In this document: one piece after another, positions 26,264 to 34,161 of the stretch
How positions within the stretch are numbered: the first letter of the stretch is position 1
Layout: every line of letters begins with the position of its first letter
Source: CAZOWW01 sp964583765
GTDB lineage: Bacteria; Actinomycetota; Actinomycetes; Actinomycetales; Kineosporiaceae
Direction: 5' to 3'
Length of the DNA: 44,726 bases
NCBI GenBank assembly: GCA_964583765.1
Contig: CAZOWW010000026.1
Span: 1 to 44,726, forward strand
Position numbers and translations under genes: made by a program
The notes under the pieces: model-generated
Told to the model about the DNA's origin: nothing
Database searches by the model: none
The model's input: only the letters and a program-made list of their open reading frames with translations

Positions 26264-26451
26264 GCGGACACCCCTGCGGTCCCTGCGGATCCGCACCGGC
26301 GGTTCCACCTGTGTCCTTGGCCGTGCTGGTGCGCCTGGCCGTTCTGGTGTCTCTGGCCGTGCTGGTGTCCAGGGCCGGGCACGTGTCCGGAGTCCTGCTC
26401 GGGTGCGGGGCTCTGACCGTGTCCGAAGTGCGGTGCCTGTGCGGTGCTCAC
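26260..26451 (-). CDS. His/Gln-rich 63-residue ORF coupled to radA
   Basis: I do not recognise this protein. It is supported by context: TAGCCT (26463-26458) is 6 nt before its GTG start, and its TGA stop overlaps the radA ATG as ATGA. The 63 residues include nine His; a 6-residue repeat of the type HQHGQ-x (residues 29-46) comes from three 18-bp tandem copies. There is no signal peptide or membrane segment. Fifteen of 63 codons end in A or T, more than in neighbouring genes, so it may be a leader peptide or non-conserved ORF rather than a folded protein. Metal binding is possible from composition but not shown. Confidence 0.45.
   Translation of the reverse strand: MSTAQAPHFGHGQSPAPEQDSGHVPGPGHQHGQRHQNGQAHQHGQGHRWNRRCGSAGTAGVSA
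26318..26371. repeat. 18-bp tandem repeat, 3 copies, upstream of radA
   Basis: Units 26318-26335, 26336-26353 and 26354-26371 share TGGCCGT-CTGGTG. They lie inside the His-rich ORF and keep its frame. Confidence 0.85.
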
Positions 26452-26457
26452 CCTCGC

Positions 26458-26463
26458 AGGCTA
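26458..26463 (-). promoter_or_regulatory. -10 box of the His-rich ORF / radA transcript
   Basis: TAGCCT on the minus strand is 6 nt before GTG 26451. It is the only TANNNT-plus-start arrangement found upstream of radA. Confidence 0.55.
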
Positions 26464-26545
26464 GGACCTGACACCGACAGCCGACGACCGGTCGTCCACA
26501 CCACCACACCGTCCACACCGGTGGGGACGACCCGCCGGCCCGGAC

Positions 26546-27235
26546 TCACCAGGTGTGCCAGAACAGGTTGACGGCGTAGTCCACCCCGCGGCCGGAGTGC
26601 GCGGCCAGGATGCGCTCGGCGTGCTCGCCGGGGAACTCGATCCGCACCACGGCCTCGAAGTCCTCACGGGAGTCCATGTCCCAGCGAATGTCCAGGGCCC
26701 GCTGGTGCCAGCCCTGCCGGGCCCAGAACCGTTCGACCTCGGCGCCGTCGTGGTTCGGGTAGGCCTGGCGGAACCACTCCCCGAACGTGGACCTGCTCGG
26801 ATCGTTGTCGATCACGAAGGCGGCGCCGCCCCGGCGGATCACCCGGGACACCTCGGCGAGGCCCGCCTCGCACCCTGGACCGAAGAAGTAGGCCCAGCGC
26901 GCGTGCACCAGGTCCACGGAGGCGTCCGGTACGGGCAGGGCCTGGGCGGTGCCGGCCCGCACCTGGACCGCGGGCAGGTCCTGCACCCGGCGCCGGGCCC
27001 GGGCGAGGAGCGGCGGGTGCGGCTCGACGCCGATCACCCACTGCGCGCGCTCGGCGAACCGGGGCAGGTGGAAGCCCGTGCCGCAGCCGATGTCGAGCAC
27101 GGTCGCGCCGTCCCAGGGACGGATCACGTCCATGGCCGCGTCGAGCACGCCGTCCCGGTCGACGGCCAGATTCTCGATCTCGTAGACATCAGGGTGGTCC
27201 CAGATGTTGGGGCTGCGCAGTACCCGACTAACCAT
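26546..27235 (-). CDS. Class I SAM-dependent methyltransferase
   Basis: The 229-residue protein has motif I ATVLDIGCGTGFHLPRFA near residue 44, the acidic end of strand 2 in VIGVEPHP near 67, and a Methyltransf_11-type core (SVDLVHARWAYFFGPGC, AEVSRVIRRGGAAFVID). A Trp-rich tail (RWDMDSREDFEAVVRIEFP) is typical of small actinobacterial methyltransferases next to radA. The substrate is unknown. The ATG at 27235 has only a weak ribosome-binding site; GATGAT lies 5 nt upstream, slightly too close for a standard leaderless start. Confidence 0.85.
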   Translation of the reverse strand: MVSRVLRSPNIWDHPDVYEIENLAVDRDGVLDAAMDVIRPWDGATVLDIGCGTGFHLPRFAERAQWVIGVEPHPPLLARARRRVQDLPAVQVRAGTAQALPVPDASVDLVHARWAYFFGPGCEAGLAEVSRVIRRGGAAFVIDNDPSRSTFGEWFRQAYPNHDGAEVERFWARQGWHQRALDIRWDMDSREDFEAVVRIEFPGEHAERILAAHSGRGVDYAVNLFWHTW

Positions 27236-27333
27236 GGTCGATCATCCCGGTGCTCGCGATCCGTGGGGGAACGGGGCGTGGGGACCGGGGCCGGTGGCCG
27301 GAACGGGGCAGGGTGCCGACGCCGGTGTTCCCA

Positions 27334-28134
27334 CTAAGCAGTGTCGGTCTCCGAGGGCCCCGGGCTGAGCATTGCCGCAAGGGTTGCCGGATGCCTGTTC
27401 GTCCCGGCGGCGAGCACCTCGGTGCAGAGGCGGGCGAGTTCGGCGGCGGCCGGAGCGCCCATGAGCTCGGCGAGCTCGGTGGCCAGGGCCAGGTACACCG
27501 GACGCTCCCCGTGATGCGCCAGGGGCGAGCCGGTGCAGTACCAGTCCAGATCGTGGCCACCCGGTCCCCAGCCGCGGCGGTCGTACTCGCTCACGGAGAC
27601 CTCGAGGTACCGGGTGTCGTCGGGGCGCTCGACGGTGCGGTAGCTGCGCAACAGGGGCAGTTGCCAGCACACGTCCGGTTTCAGCAGGAGCGCGGGCACG
27701 CCGTCCCGGACCGCCTGTTGATGCAGCGCGCAGCCCGCACCCGCCGGGAAGCCCGGCCTGTTCGCGAAGATGCAGGCGCCGTCCACGATGCGGGTGCGGC
27801 GGGTCCCGTCCGGCTCGCACTCGGCCCAGCCCTCCGCCCGGCCGGTCGCACGGAACTGCCAGGTCCGGTCGTCGAGGCGTTCGGCGGCCGCCGCGACCCG
27901 TCGTTCGTCGTCCTCGTCGGTCAGATGCGCGCCGACCGTGCAGCAGCCGTCGTCCGGGCGGTCGGCGTAGATGCCCGGACATCCCCGGCCCCAGATGCAG
28001 GTCCACCGCGAGGTGAGCCAGGTCAGATCACATCGGAAGACCCGTCCGGGAGGATCCGACGGGTCCGCGGGATCGGGGAACTCCACCCACAACCGGGGCC
28101 CGTCGAGGGCGGTCTCGGGCTGCCTGGGGGACAT
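27334..28134 (-). CDS. Conserved Cys-rich protein, possible metal or Fe-S binding
   Basis: The 266-residue protein has a Cys cluster near residues 35-66 (a Cys in FRCDLTW, then WTCIWGRGCPGIY and DDGCCTVG), and further Cys in VDGACIF and GAGCALHQQ. The pattern recalls YkgJ/DUF3109-type proteins, which carry paired Cys thought to bind zinc or an Fe-S cluster. I cannot name a function. The start ATG 28134 is 6 nt after TAGGGT on the minus strand (28146-28141), so it is probably leaderless. It diverges from the isomerase-like gene and is followed by the methyltransferase after 98 bp in the same direction. Confidence 0.7.
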   Translation of the reverse strand: MSPRQPETALDGPRLWVEFPDPADPSDPPGRVFRCDLTWLTSRWTCIWGRGCPGIYADRPDDGCCTVGAHLTDEDDERRVAAAAERLDDRTWQFRATGRAEGWAECEPDGTRRTRIVDGACIFANRPGFPAGAGCALHQQAVRDGVPALLLKPDVCWQLPLLRSYRTVERPDDTRYLEVSVSEYDRRGWGPGGHDLDWYCTGSPLAHHGERPVYLALATELAELMGAPAAAELARLCTEVLAAGTNRHPATLAAMLSPGPSETDTA

Positions 28135-28140
28135 GGCCTC

Positions 28141-28146
28141 ACCCTA
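28141..28146 (-). promoter_or_regulatory. -10 box of the Cys-rich protein gene
   Basis: TAGGGT on the minus strand is 6 nt before ATG 28134, the leaderless layout. Confidence 0.6.
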
Positions 28147-28285
28147 GGGGCTGGCGCCGCCGATGCCCGGAGCGGCCGGGTGGTCCGGCAACGGCCGTTC
28201 CTGGGGATGTGAACCGTTGGCGGTGAACTGATCGTCGGTCGACCGCACACGGGTCGCGGGCGCGCCGGGGGCACCGGCGGCGGGC

Positions 28286-28291
28286 TAGCCT
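28286..28291 (+). promoter_or_regulatory. -10 box of the isomerase-like gene
   Basis: TAGCCT at 28286-28291 is 6 nt before ATG 28298. The 163-bp gap to the divergent gene also holds the 10-bp palindrome AACGGCCGTT at 28190-28199. Confidence 0.6.
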
Positions 28292-28297
28292 GGGCTC

Positions 28298-29722
28298 ATG
28301 TCCGGTGACGCGCGCGGCCATGACGTCGGGGGCAGGGCGTCGGCCCGTGGAGAGCGACCCCGCGGGGTGCGCGGGGCACGAACCGCGGTGGCACTCTCGA
28401 CGGCCTCGACCTATCCGCAGACCTGTGCGGACGCCTTCTCCACCGCCGCCCGTCTGGGCTACGACGGCGTCGAGGTCATGATCTGGACCGACCCCGTCAG
28501 CCAGGACCCGGCCGCCGTGGCCCGGCTCTCCGAGCACTACCGGATCCCGGTGCTGGCCGTGCACGCGCCATGTCTCCTGGTGACCCAGCGGGTGTGGGGC
28601 CGGGATCCGGGCGTCAAGCTGGAGCGGACCGCCACCGTGGCCCGGGACCTCGGGGCGTCCGTCGTCGTGGTGCACCCGCCGTTCCGCTGGCAACGGGAGT
28701 ACGCGGCCGGCTTCACCGAGACCGTGGCCCGGGTGGAGGAGCAGACCGGGGTGGCCGTGGCGGTGGAGAACATGTACCCGTGGCGGGCCCGGCACGGGTC
28801 GGTGACCGCGTACGCGCCCGGCTGGGACCCGGTGCCCCAGCCCTACCGTCACGTGACCGTGGATCTGTCCCACGCCGCGACGGCGGGGGTGGACTCCCTG
28901 GCCATGGTGACGGCGCTGGGCGGTCGGCTCGCCCACCTGCACCTGGGGGACGGCACCGGTTCGCCCCGGGACGAGCACCTCGTGCCGGGCCGCGGCGGAC
29001 AGCCCTGTGCCGACATCCTCGGGGCGCTGGCCGCGCGCGGTTTCGACGGCACGGTCGTGGTTGAGGTGAACACCCGGCGCTGCACGACCCAGGCCGAGCG
29101 TGAGGGTGACCTCGCCGAGGCGCTGGCCTTCGCGCGGCGGTACCTCGACCCCGCCCGTTCGGATCGTTCGGGCCGGTCCGACGGTGGCGCCGGGTCGGAC
29201 GGTGGTGCCCGGTCCGACGGTGGTGCCCGGTACGACGGTGGCACGCCGCCGAGCGTGCTGGGTGTTCCGGGTGTTCCGGGGGACGTCCCGCCATCGGCGT
29301 CGCCGGACCGGCGCGAGGAACCCGGTGGATCGCGGGATCGGACCTGGTGGGGAGGTCGGCGGAGCCTGGGAGTGCGGGCGGACGCCCGGACCTCTCCGGG
29401 CCGGCACGGGCCCGAGACCGCCATGGAGCTCACCGCGCCCCGGTCCCGGACCAGCCGTCATGCCCTGCCGCCGGTGACCGGACCGTTGGGGACTCTGCCC
29501 CTGGAGACCGGGCCCCTGGAGACCGGGCCCCTGGAGACCGGGCCGTTGGGGACCTTGCCCCCGGAGGCCGGTCTCCCGAGGACCGGTGACCCGGCCTCAG
29601 GACCGGGCTCGGGTTCCGTCCCGGGCGGCGGGCCGGAGCCCGGTGCCACGGATCTCCCGGGAACACCAGCTCGCGTCATGCCTGCCCATCTGGAGGATCC
29701 GCAGCGGGTGGGGTACCGGTGA
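28298..29722 (+). CDS. Sugar phosphate isomerase/epimerase-like TIM barrel with long repetitive tail
   Basis: Residues about 28-285 form an AP-endonuclease-2/xylose-isomerase-like TIM barrel with candidate metal ligands in order: LAVHAPCLL, VVVHPPFRW, VAVENMYPW, VTVDLSHAA, HLHLGDG and VVVEVNTRR. The substrate is unknown. Relatives are about 270-300 residues long; this frame continues to 474. The extra 190 residues are Gly/Pro/Asp/Arg-rich and carry two tandem repeats (29175-29246 and 29501-29545). The frame stays open throughout and its stop overlaps the tetR start (GTGA). The start is fixed by TAGCCT 6 nt upstream. Confidence 0.82.
   Translation: MSGDARGHDVGGRASARGERPRGVRGARTAVALSTASTYPQTCADAFSTAARLGYDGVEVMIWTDPVSQDPAAVARLSEHYRIPVLAVHAPCLLVTQRVWGRDPGVKLERTATVARDLGASVVVVHPPFRWQREYAAGFTETVARVEEQTGVAVAVENMYPWRARHGSVTAYAPGWDPVPQPYRHVTVDLSHAATAGVDSLAMVTALGGRLAHLHLGDGTGSPRDEHLVPGRGGQPCADILGALAARGFDGTVVVEVNTRRCTTQAEREGDLAEALAFARRYLDPARSDRSGRSDGGAGSDGGARSDGGARYDGGTPPSVLGVPGVPGDVPPSASPDRREEPGGSRDRTWWGGRRSLGVRADARTSPGRHGPETAMELTAPRSRTSRHALPPVTGPLGTLPLETGPLETGPLETGPLGTLPPEAGLPRTGDPASGPGSGSVPGGGPEPGATDLPGTPARVMPAHLEDPQRVGYR
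29175..29246. repeat. 18-bp in-frame tandem repeat, 4 copies
   Basis: Units start at 29175, 29193, 29211 and 29229 and encode six-residue repeats such as RSDGGA in the tail of the isomerase-like protein. Confidence 0.88.
29501..29545. repeat. 15-bp in-frame tandem repeat, 3 copies
   Basis: CTGGAGACCGGGCC plus one variable base occurs at 29501, 29516 and 29531, encoding LETGP repeats. Near-copies of CCGTTGGGGAC flank the array on both sides. Confidence 0.88.
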
Positions 29723-30354
29723 CCGAGGGGGGACCGGTCGCCCGTGCCGCCTCCCCCCGGACTCCGCGGCGCCGACGGGGCCCACGGCCGGCCGGGGCGG
29801 ACACACGCGCGGAGATCCTGGCCGCGGCACGCTCGGAGTTCGCGGCCAAGGGCTATGACGCGACGACGCTGCGGGGCATCGCCCGGCTGGCGGGGGTGGA
29901 CCCGAGGCTCGTGCACCACTACTTCGAGGGCAAGGACGAGGTCTTCGTCGCCGCGGTGGAGTTCCCGGCCGTACCCAGGACCCTGGTCGCCCGGGTCGTG
30001 GACCCGGGCCTGGACGGGATCGGCGAGCGCATGGCCCGCTCCTTCTTCGACGTCTGGGACAACCCCGTCGGCCGGGAGCGGCTCATGGCCTTGATCGTCT
30101 CGGTGCTCTCCGGGCCCGGGGCGGCGCGGATGGTGCGGGAGTTCCTCACCCGCGAGGTCTTCGTGCGGGTCGCGGCGGCCACCGGGGCGCAGGACGCGCA
30201 GCTGAGAGCCAACCTCGCCGCCTCGCACATGGTGGGCCTGGCCATCGCCCGCTACGTGCTGCAGGTCGAACCGCTGGCCAGCACGGACACCGAGACCCTG
30301 GTGGAACTCGTCGCCCCGGCGCTGCAGCGCTACCTGGTGGGGCCACTTCCCTGA
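29719..30354 (+). CDS. TetR family transcriptional regulator
   Basis: The 211-residue protein has an Arg-rich N-terminus, then the TetR helix-turn-helix at about residues 28-75 (TRAEILAAARSEFAAKGYDATTLRGIA...HHYFEGKDEVFVAAV) and a helical ligand-binding C-terminus (LVARVV...MVGLAIARYVLQVEPLAS) like the TetR_C_17 group. The ligand is unknown. The GTG start overlaps the stop of the isomerase-like gene, so expression is coupled and that gene is the likeliest functional partner. It converges on the chemoreceptor gene. Confidence 0.9.
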   Translation: MTEGGPVARAASPRTPRRRRGPRPAGADTRAEILAAARSEFAAKGYDATTLRGIARLAGVDPRLVHHYFEGKDEVFVAAVEFPAVPRTLVARVVDPGLDGIGERMARSFFDVWDNPVGRERLMALIVSVLSGPGAARMVREFLTREVFVRVAAATGAQDAQLRANLAASHMVGLAIARYVLQVEPLASTDTETLVELVAPALQRYLVGPLP

Positions 30355-30387
30355 GCGGCCCCACCGGTCCCCGGGCGACAGGTCCGG

Positions 30388-30405
30388 GCGGACAAGGGTG
30401 TCCGC
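30388..30405. terminator. Shared terminator between tetR and the chemoreceptor gene
   Basis: GCGGACA (30388-30394) pairs with TGTCCGC (30399-30405) around a 4-nt loop, directly abutting the chemoreceptor stop codon. It can serve both converging genes. Confidence 0.6.
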
Positions 30406-32043
30406 TCAGAACCGGAAGCGGGAGACGGTCCGTTTGAGGTCGTGACTCATGCCGGCGAGGGCTTCAGCCGCCGCCTGGGCCGCAGCGACGCTGGCGGTGC
30501 TGGTGTCCGCCGCCTGTGCCACGGTCTGGATGTCCGACGCGATGTCTCCTGATCCACGGGCCGCGAGCGAGACACTGTCGGTGATGCTGGTCGTGGTCGC
30601 GGTCTGCTCCTCCACGGCGGAGGCGATGGTGGCCTGGTAGTCGCTCAACTGCCGGATGATCTCGCCGATCTGTCCGATGGCGGAAACGGCCTCCGTGGTG
30701 TCGCGCTGGATCGCCTCGATGCGGTTCGAGATGTCCCCGGTCGCCTGCGCCGTCTCCTGTGCCAGTTGCTTGACCTCATCGGCGACCACGGCGAAGCCCT
30801 TACCGGCGTCGCCGGCCCTGGCCGCCTCGATCGTCGCGTTGAGGGCCAGCAGGTTGGTCTGCTCCGCGATCGAAGTGATCATCTTGAGGACATTGCCGAT
30901 CTCGGCACTGGACTCGCCGAGCTTGCTGACGGTCTCGTTGGTCGTCGCGATCACTTCTTCGGCCTGCGCTCCCGCCCGGGCGGCGCCCTGGGCGGTCGTG
31001 GCGATCTCCCGGATGGAGGCATCCATCTCGGCGGCTGCCGATGCCACCGCCTGCACGTTGCCGGAGACCTCTCCGGCGGCCGCACTCACCGATTCCGAGC
31101 GACGCGAGGTCTGCTCGACCGCCGCAGCGATCTCCCCGGATCGGTGTGTGAGGTTCTGCGAGGCGTCGGACAGCTGTTCCGCGGTGCCCGCGATCGTCAC
31201 CATCGCCCGGCGAACGGACTCGGTGGCACCGTCCAGGGCCGCCGACATGACTCCCAGGTCGTCGTTCCCCTCCAGGCCCGTCCGCTGGGTGAGGTCGCCG
31301 TGCGCGACGGCGTCGAGCACCGCGGACATCCGCCGCAGGGAACCGGTCAGGGAGCGGATCAGCAGGAAACCCAGCGCGGCACCCAGTCCGATAGTGATCA
31401 GGATCAGTACCACCGACCAGGTGATCCGGTCCCCTCGGACCTGGCTCGCCGTACTGTGGGCCGACTTGCCGGCGTCGGTCTCGATGACCTGCAGGGCGTC
31501 CAGGGCATCCGCGGCGTCCGAGATGGCGGGCTTGGAGACCGCGAAGTACTCCTTCCAGAATCCCGTGGTGTCCCCCGCATCGAGCAGGGGCAACAGTTTG
31601 GTGTCGCGGTCGTTCGTGAAGGTGTCCCAGGCCTTGACGTAGGCGGCGAACACTGGTGCCCGTTTCCCGGTCGCGAAGGCCCCGTAGCCGGCGCGGCCGT
31701 CCCTCTCCTCCCCGTCCGCCTCCTTGATCCCGTCCTGCCATTTCGAGATGACCTCGGTGTCAGGGGTCTTCGAACCCTTGGCGGTGGCGTAGGCGAACAG
31801 CTCCATGCGGACCTTCAGTTCCGCGTTGTGCAGGTTCGCCAGCTGTCCCATCGGGAGCACTCCCTGGGCGTAGAGCCGATCGCTCTCCGTGCCCAGGCTG
31901 TTCAGTCCCGTCGTTCCCACCAGGCCGACCAGCGCCGTCAGCGCGACGAGCAGGCCGACGCTGAGTGCCATCTTCGTCCGGAGCGCCACGCGGCGACGAC
32001 GCCCGTGTTCCCGCGGAAGGCTCGTGCTCATCGGCTCGGTCAT
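30406..32043 (-). CDS. Methyl-accepting chemotaxis protein
   Basis: The 545-residue receptor has an Arg-rich N-terminus, transmembrane segment 1 (about 22-44), an extracytoplasmic helical-bundle sensor of about 160 residues, transmembrane segment 2 (about 207-229), a HAMP domain (to about 283) and a long signalling coiled coil with the conserved tip IAEQTNLLALNATIEAARAG and GFAVVADEVKQLA. It would pass ligand information to CheA/CheW. No che or flagellar gene is in the window. The ATG 32043 start has GGGAG 7 nt upstream. A motility-sigma-like promoter lies upstream. The ligand is unknown. Confidence 0.94.
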   Translation of the reverse strand: MTEPMSTSLPREHGRRRRVALRTKMALSVGLLVALTALVGLVGTTGLNSLGTESDRLYAQGVLPMGQLANLHNAELKVRMELFAYATAKGSKTPDTEVISKWQDGIKEADGEERDGRAGYGAFATGKRAPVFAAYVKAWDTFTNDRDTKLLPLLDAGDTTGFWKEYFAVSKPAISDAADALDALQVIETDAGKSAHSTASQVRGDRITWSVVLILITIGLGAALGFLLIRSLTGSLRRMSAVLDAVAHGDLTQRTGLEGNDDLGVMSAALDGATESVRRAMVTIAGTAEQLSDASQNLTHRSGEIAAAVEQTSRRSESVSAAAGEVSGNVQAVASAAAEMDASIREIATTAQGAARAGAQAEEVIATTNETVSKLGESSAEIGNVLKMITSIAEQTNLLALNATIEAARAGDAGKGFAVVADEVKQLAQETAQATGDISNRIEAIQRDTTEAVSAIGQIGEIIRQLSDYQATIASAVEEQTATTTSITDSVSLAARGSGDIASDIQTVAQAADTSTASVAAAQAAAEALAGMSHDLKRTVSRFRF

Positions 32044-32083
32044 GGCCTCTCCCGTTGCGCTCGTGGGCCACACGCTCCCTGGG

Positions 32084-32111
32084 GTATCGCCAGCGCCATG
32101 CCGACTCTTGA
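32084..32111 (-). promoter_or_regulatory. Possible FliA/WhiG-type promoter of the chemoreceptor gene
   Basis: On the minus strand TCAAGAGT (32111-32104) and GGCGATAC (32091-32084) are separated by 12 bp. This resembles the motility-sigma consensus TAAAGTTT-N11-GCCGATAA. The -35 lies inside the palindrome GACTCTTGAGTC (32103-32114). Confidence 0.4.
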
Positions 32112-32260
32112 GTCAGGGCCGCGAAGCCGGGGCTCGGTGGGATCTGGATGCCGCACGTCGTACTACTCGAATACCTGGCCCAGCCTCACCTTGCGGATGC
32201 CCCCCTTCACCGCGTCCTCATCCACCCGGAATCACGCCCAGCACGACGGTGGATCCCGGA

Positions 32261-33229
32261 TCAGTGGTCGTCGTAGTGCCCGCGGTGGACGGCGTGGCGG
32301 TGGCCGTCGTGCACGTAGTCGAGGTGGTCACCGTGCGGGATCGTCTCGTGGCCGCAGCCTGGCCCGTGCTCGTGGAGGTGATCCCGTCCGCGACGGTCGT
32401 CGCCGTGCCGGCGGCGGGTGTGCACCGTGTCGCGGAGCCCCACCCCGAGCGCGACCGTGGCGAACAGCGAGATCGTGAGCAGCACGATGGTCGCCCCGGA
32501 GGGAGTGTCGGCGTAGAACGAGACCACTGTCCCGCCGGTGCTCGTGGTCACGCCGATGCCGATCGCCAGCAGCATCGCGATGCGGAAGCTCGGTGCGACC
32601 AGTTGGGCCACGGCGTTCGGCACGATCATGAGCGCGCTGATGAGCAGCAGGCCCACGACTCGCATCGAGATCACGACGGTCGCCGCGGTGAGCGCGCTGA
32701 GCAACATGTTCAGTCCCAGCACCGGCAGCCCCGCGGCCCGGGCGAACTCCTCGTCGCTGCTCACCGCGAACAGGCGGGGGGCCAGGGCCGTCGTGGCCAC
32801 CAGGACCACGGCGGCCAGGGCCGCGAAGGTGACCAGGTCGGTGGTGGTCGTGGTGATGAGGGAACCGAAGAGGTAGCTGCTCAGATTGCCGGAGGTGCCC
32901 TGGGACGAACGGCTGATCAGCACCACGCCGCCCGCGATCCCGCCGTAGAACATGATCGCGAGTGCGACGTCCGCATTGGCCCGGCCCCGGTCGCGGATGA
33001 GCTCGATGGCCAGGGCCGCGAGCACGGTGCAGACCAGGGCGGTGCTCACCGGCGCGGTACCGGTGAGGACGCCGACGGCCACGCCGGTCAGGGCCACGTG
33101 GCCCAGCCCGTCGCCGATCAGCGAGAGCCGGCGTTGGACCAGGTAGATGCCCATCACCGGAGCGGTCACGCCGACCAGCAGCGCGGCGAGCAGTGCGTTG
33201 CGCATGAAGTCGTAGTGGAGCAGCGTCAT
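32261..33229 (-). CDS. znuB: Zinc ABC transporter permease with His-rich tail
   Basis: The 322-residue permease of the ABC-3 (ZnuB/MntB) family has about eight hydrophobic segments, with family marks FMRNALLAALLVGVTAPVMG at the start and GDGLGHVALTGVAVG near 40. Its C-terminus, about residues 275-322, is a hydrophilic His/Asp-rich segment (HGDDRRGRDHLHEHGPGCGH then HGDHLDYVHDGHRH) with 14 His, an obvious metal-binding tail not part of the transmembrane core. The ATG overlaps the znuC stop (ATGA). It is the last gene of znuA-znuC-znuB and would move zinc (or manganese) into the cytoplasm. Confidence 0.93.
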   Translation of the reverse strand: MTLLHYDFMRNALLAALLVGVTAPVMGIYLVQRRLSLIGDGLGHVALTGVAVGVLTGTAPVSTALVCTVLAALAIELIRDRGRANADVALAIMFYGGIAGGVVLISRSSQGTSGNLSSYLFGSLITTTTTDLVTFAALAAVVLVATTALAPRLFAVSSDEEFARAAGLPVLGLNMLLSALTAATVVISMRVVGLLLISALMIVPNAVAQLVAPSFRIAMLLAIGIGVTTSTGGTVVSFYADTPSGATIVLLTISLFATVALGVGLRDTVHTRRRHGDDRRGRDHLHEHGPGCGHETIPHGDHLDYVHDGHRHAVHRGHYDDH

Positions 33230-34161
33230 CGTCCCGCTTCCTCCCCGCGGAGGTGGCCCGCCTCGAGCCGCACCACGCGCGGGTGCAGCCGGTCCAGGGC
33301 CTCCAGCTCGTGGGTGACCACGACGAGCGTCAGCCCGGCGGACACCAGGGCGTCCAGGGACTCGACGAGAAGATGGCGGTGCGCCGGGTCCACCCCCGCC
33401 GTGGGTTCGTCCATGAGCAGCACCTCGGGCCCTCCGGCCAGCGCCCGGGACACGAGCATCCGCCGCTGCTGGCCCCCCGAGAGGAGATGCGCCGGAGTGC
33501 GTGCCTGATCGGTGAGTCCGGTGGCCGCGATGGCCTCGTCGACGGCCAGGCGCTCGGCACGTCGGGCGGACGGGCTCAGCGGCCACGGTGTCCGCCTGCG
33601 GTTGAGCCGGCCGGAGGCGACCACCTCCCGCACGGTGACCGGCACACCGCCGGCCAGGTTGTACCGCTGCGGGACGTAGCCGACCCGGTACCGGTCCGTG
33701 AACGCCCGGGCTGGGGTGCCGAACCAGAACTGCTCGCCCTCCAGCAGCCGGGCCAGCCCGAGGACCCCCCGCAGCAGGGTGCTCTTGCCCGCCCCGTTCG
33801 GTCCCACGAGCGCGACGACCTCACCGGGCAGTACCCGCAGCGAGATCCGCTGCACGATCCGTCGGTCCCCGTAGCCGAAACTGGCGCCGGCCAGACGCAG
33901 CACCGGCGTGGGCAGAGCGCCGTCCGGCCGTCCGGGGACGCTGTCCAGCTGCTCGGGGGTGCTGTTCACCCGTCCGGGGAGGCTGTCCGCTCTGCCTGCG
34001 GCACCGTCCTCCTCATCGGGTGGATCGGCCTCCTCGCGGGGTGGATCGGCCAGCTCTCCGGGTGGGAAGACCGCCGCCGCCGTCGGCTCGTCGGGGCCGG
34101 CCACCGGGGTCGGCTGTCCCCTCCGGTCGGAGCGCGCGGGCCTGGTGTGGCTCACGGACAT
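33226..34161 (-). CDS. znuC: Zinc ABC transporter ATPase with N-terminal extension
   Basis: The 311-residue ATPase has Walker A LVGPNGAGKSTLL, signature LLSGGQQRRM, Walker B VLLMDEPTAGVD and the switch His in VVTHELEAL. The ATPase core begins near residue 87; before it is an acidic, Pro-rich extension with seven-residue repeats (ADPPREE type) from a 21-bp tandem repeat. Typical ZnuC proteins lack this. The ATG 34161 overlaps znuA by 10 bp and has GGAAGGGA 6 nt upstream, so the extension is probably translated. It powers ZnuB. Confidence 0.93.
   Translation of the reverse strand: MSVSHTRPARSDRRGQPTPVAGPDEPTAAAVFPPGELADPPREEADPPDEEDGAAGRADSLPGRVNSTPEQLDSVPGRPDGALPTPVLRLAGASFGYGDRRIVQRISLRVLPGEVVALVGPNGAGKSTLLRGVLGLARLLEGEQFWFGTPARAFTDRYRVGYVPQRYNLAGGVPVTVREVVASGRLNRRRTPWPLSPSARRAERLAVDEAIAATGLTDQARTPAHLLSGGQQRRMLVSRALAGGPEVLLMDEPTAGVDPAHRHLLVESLDALVSAGLTLVVVTHELEALDRLHPRVVRLEAGHLRGEEAGR
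34012..34074. repeat. 21-bp in-frame tandem repeat, about 3 copies, in znuC
   Basis: Units at 34012-34032 and 34033-34053 share GGGTGGATCGGCC; 34054-34074 is diverged. They encode the acidic seven-residue repeats of the ZnuC N-terminus. Confidence 0.75.
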
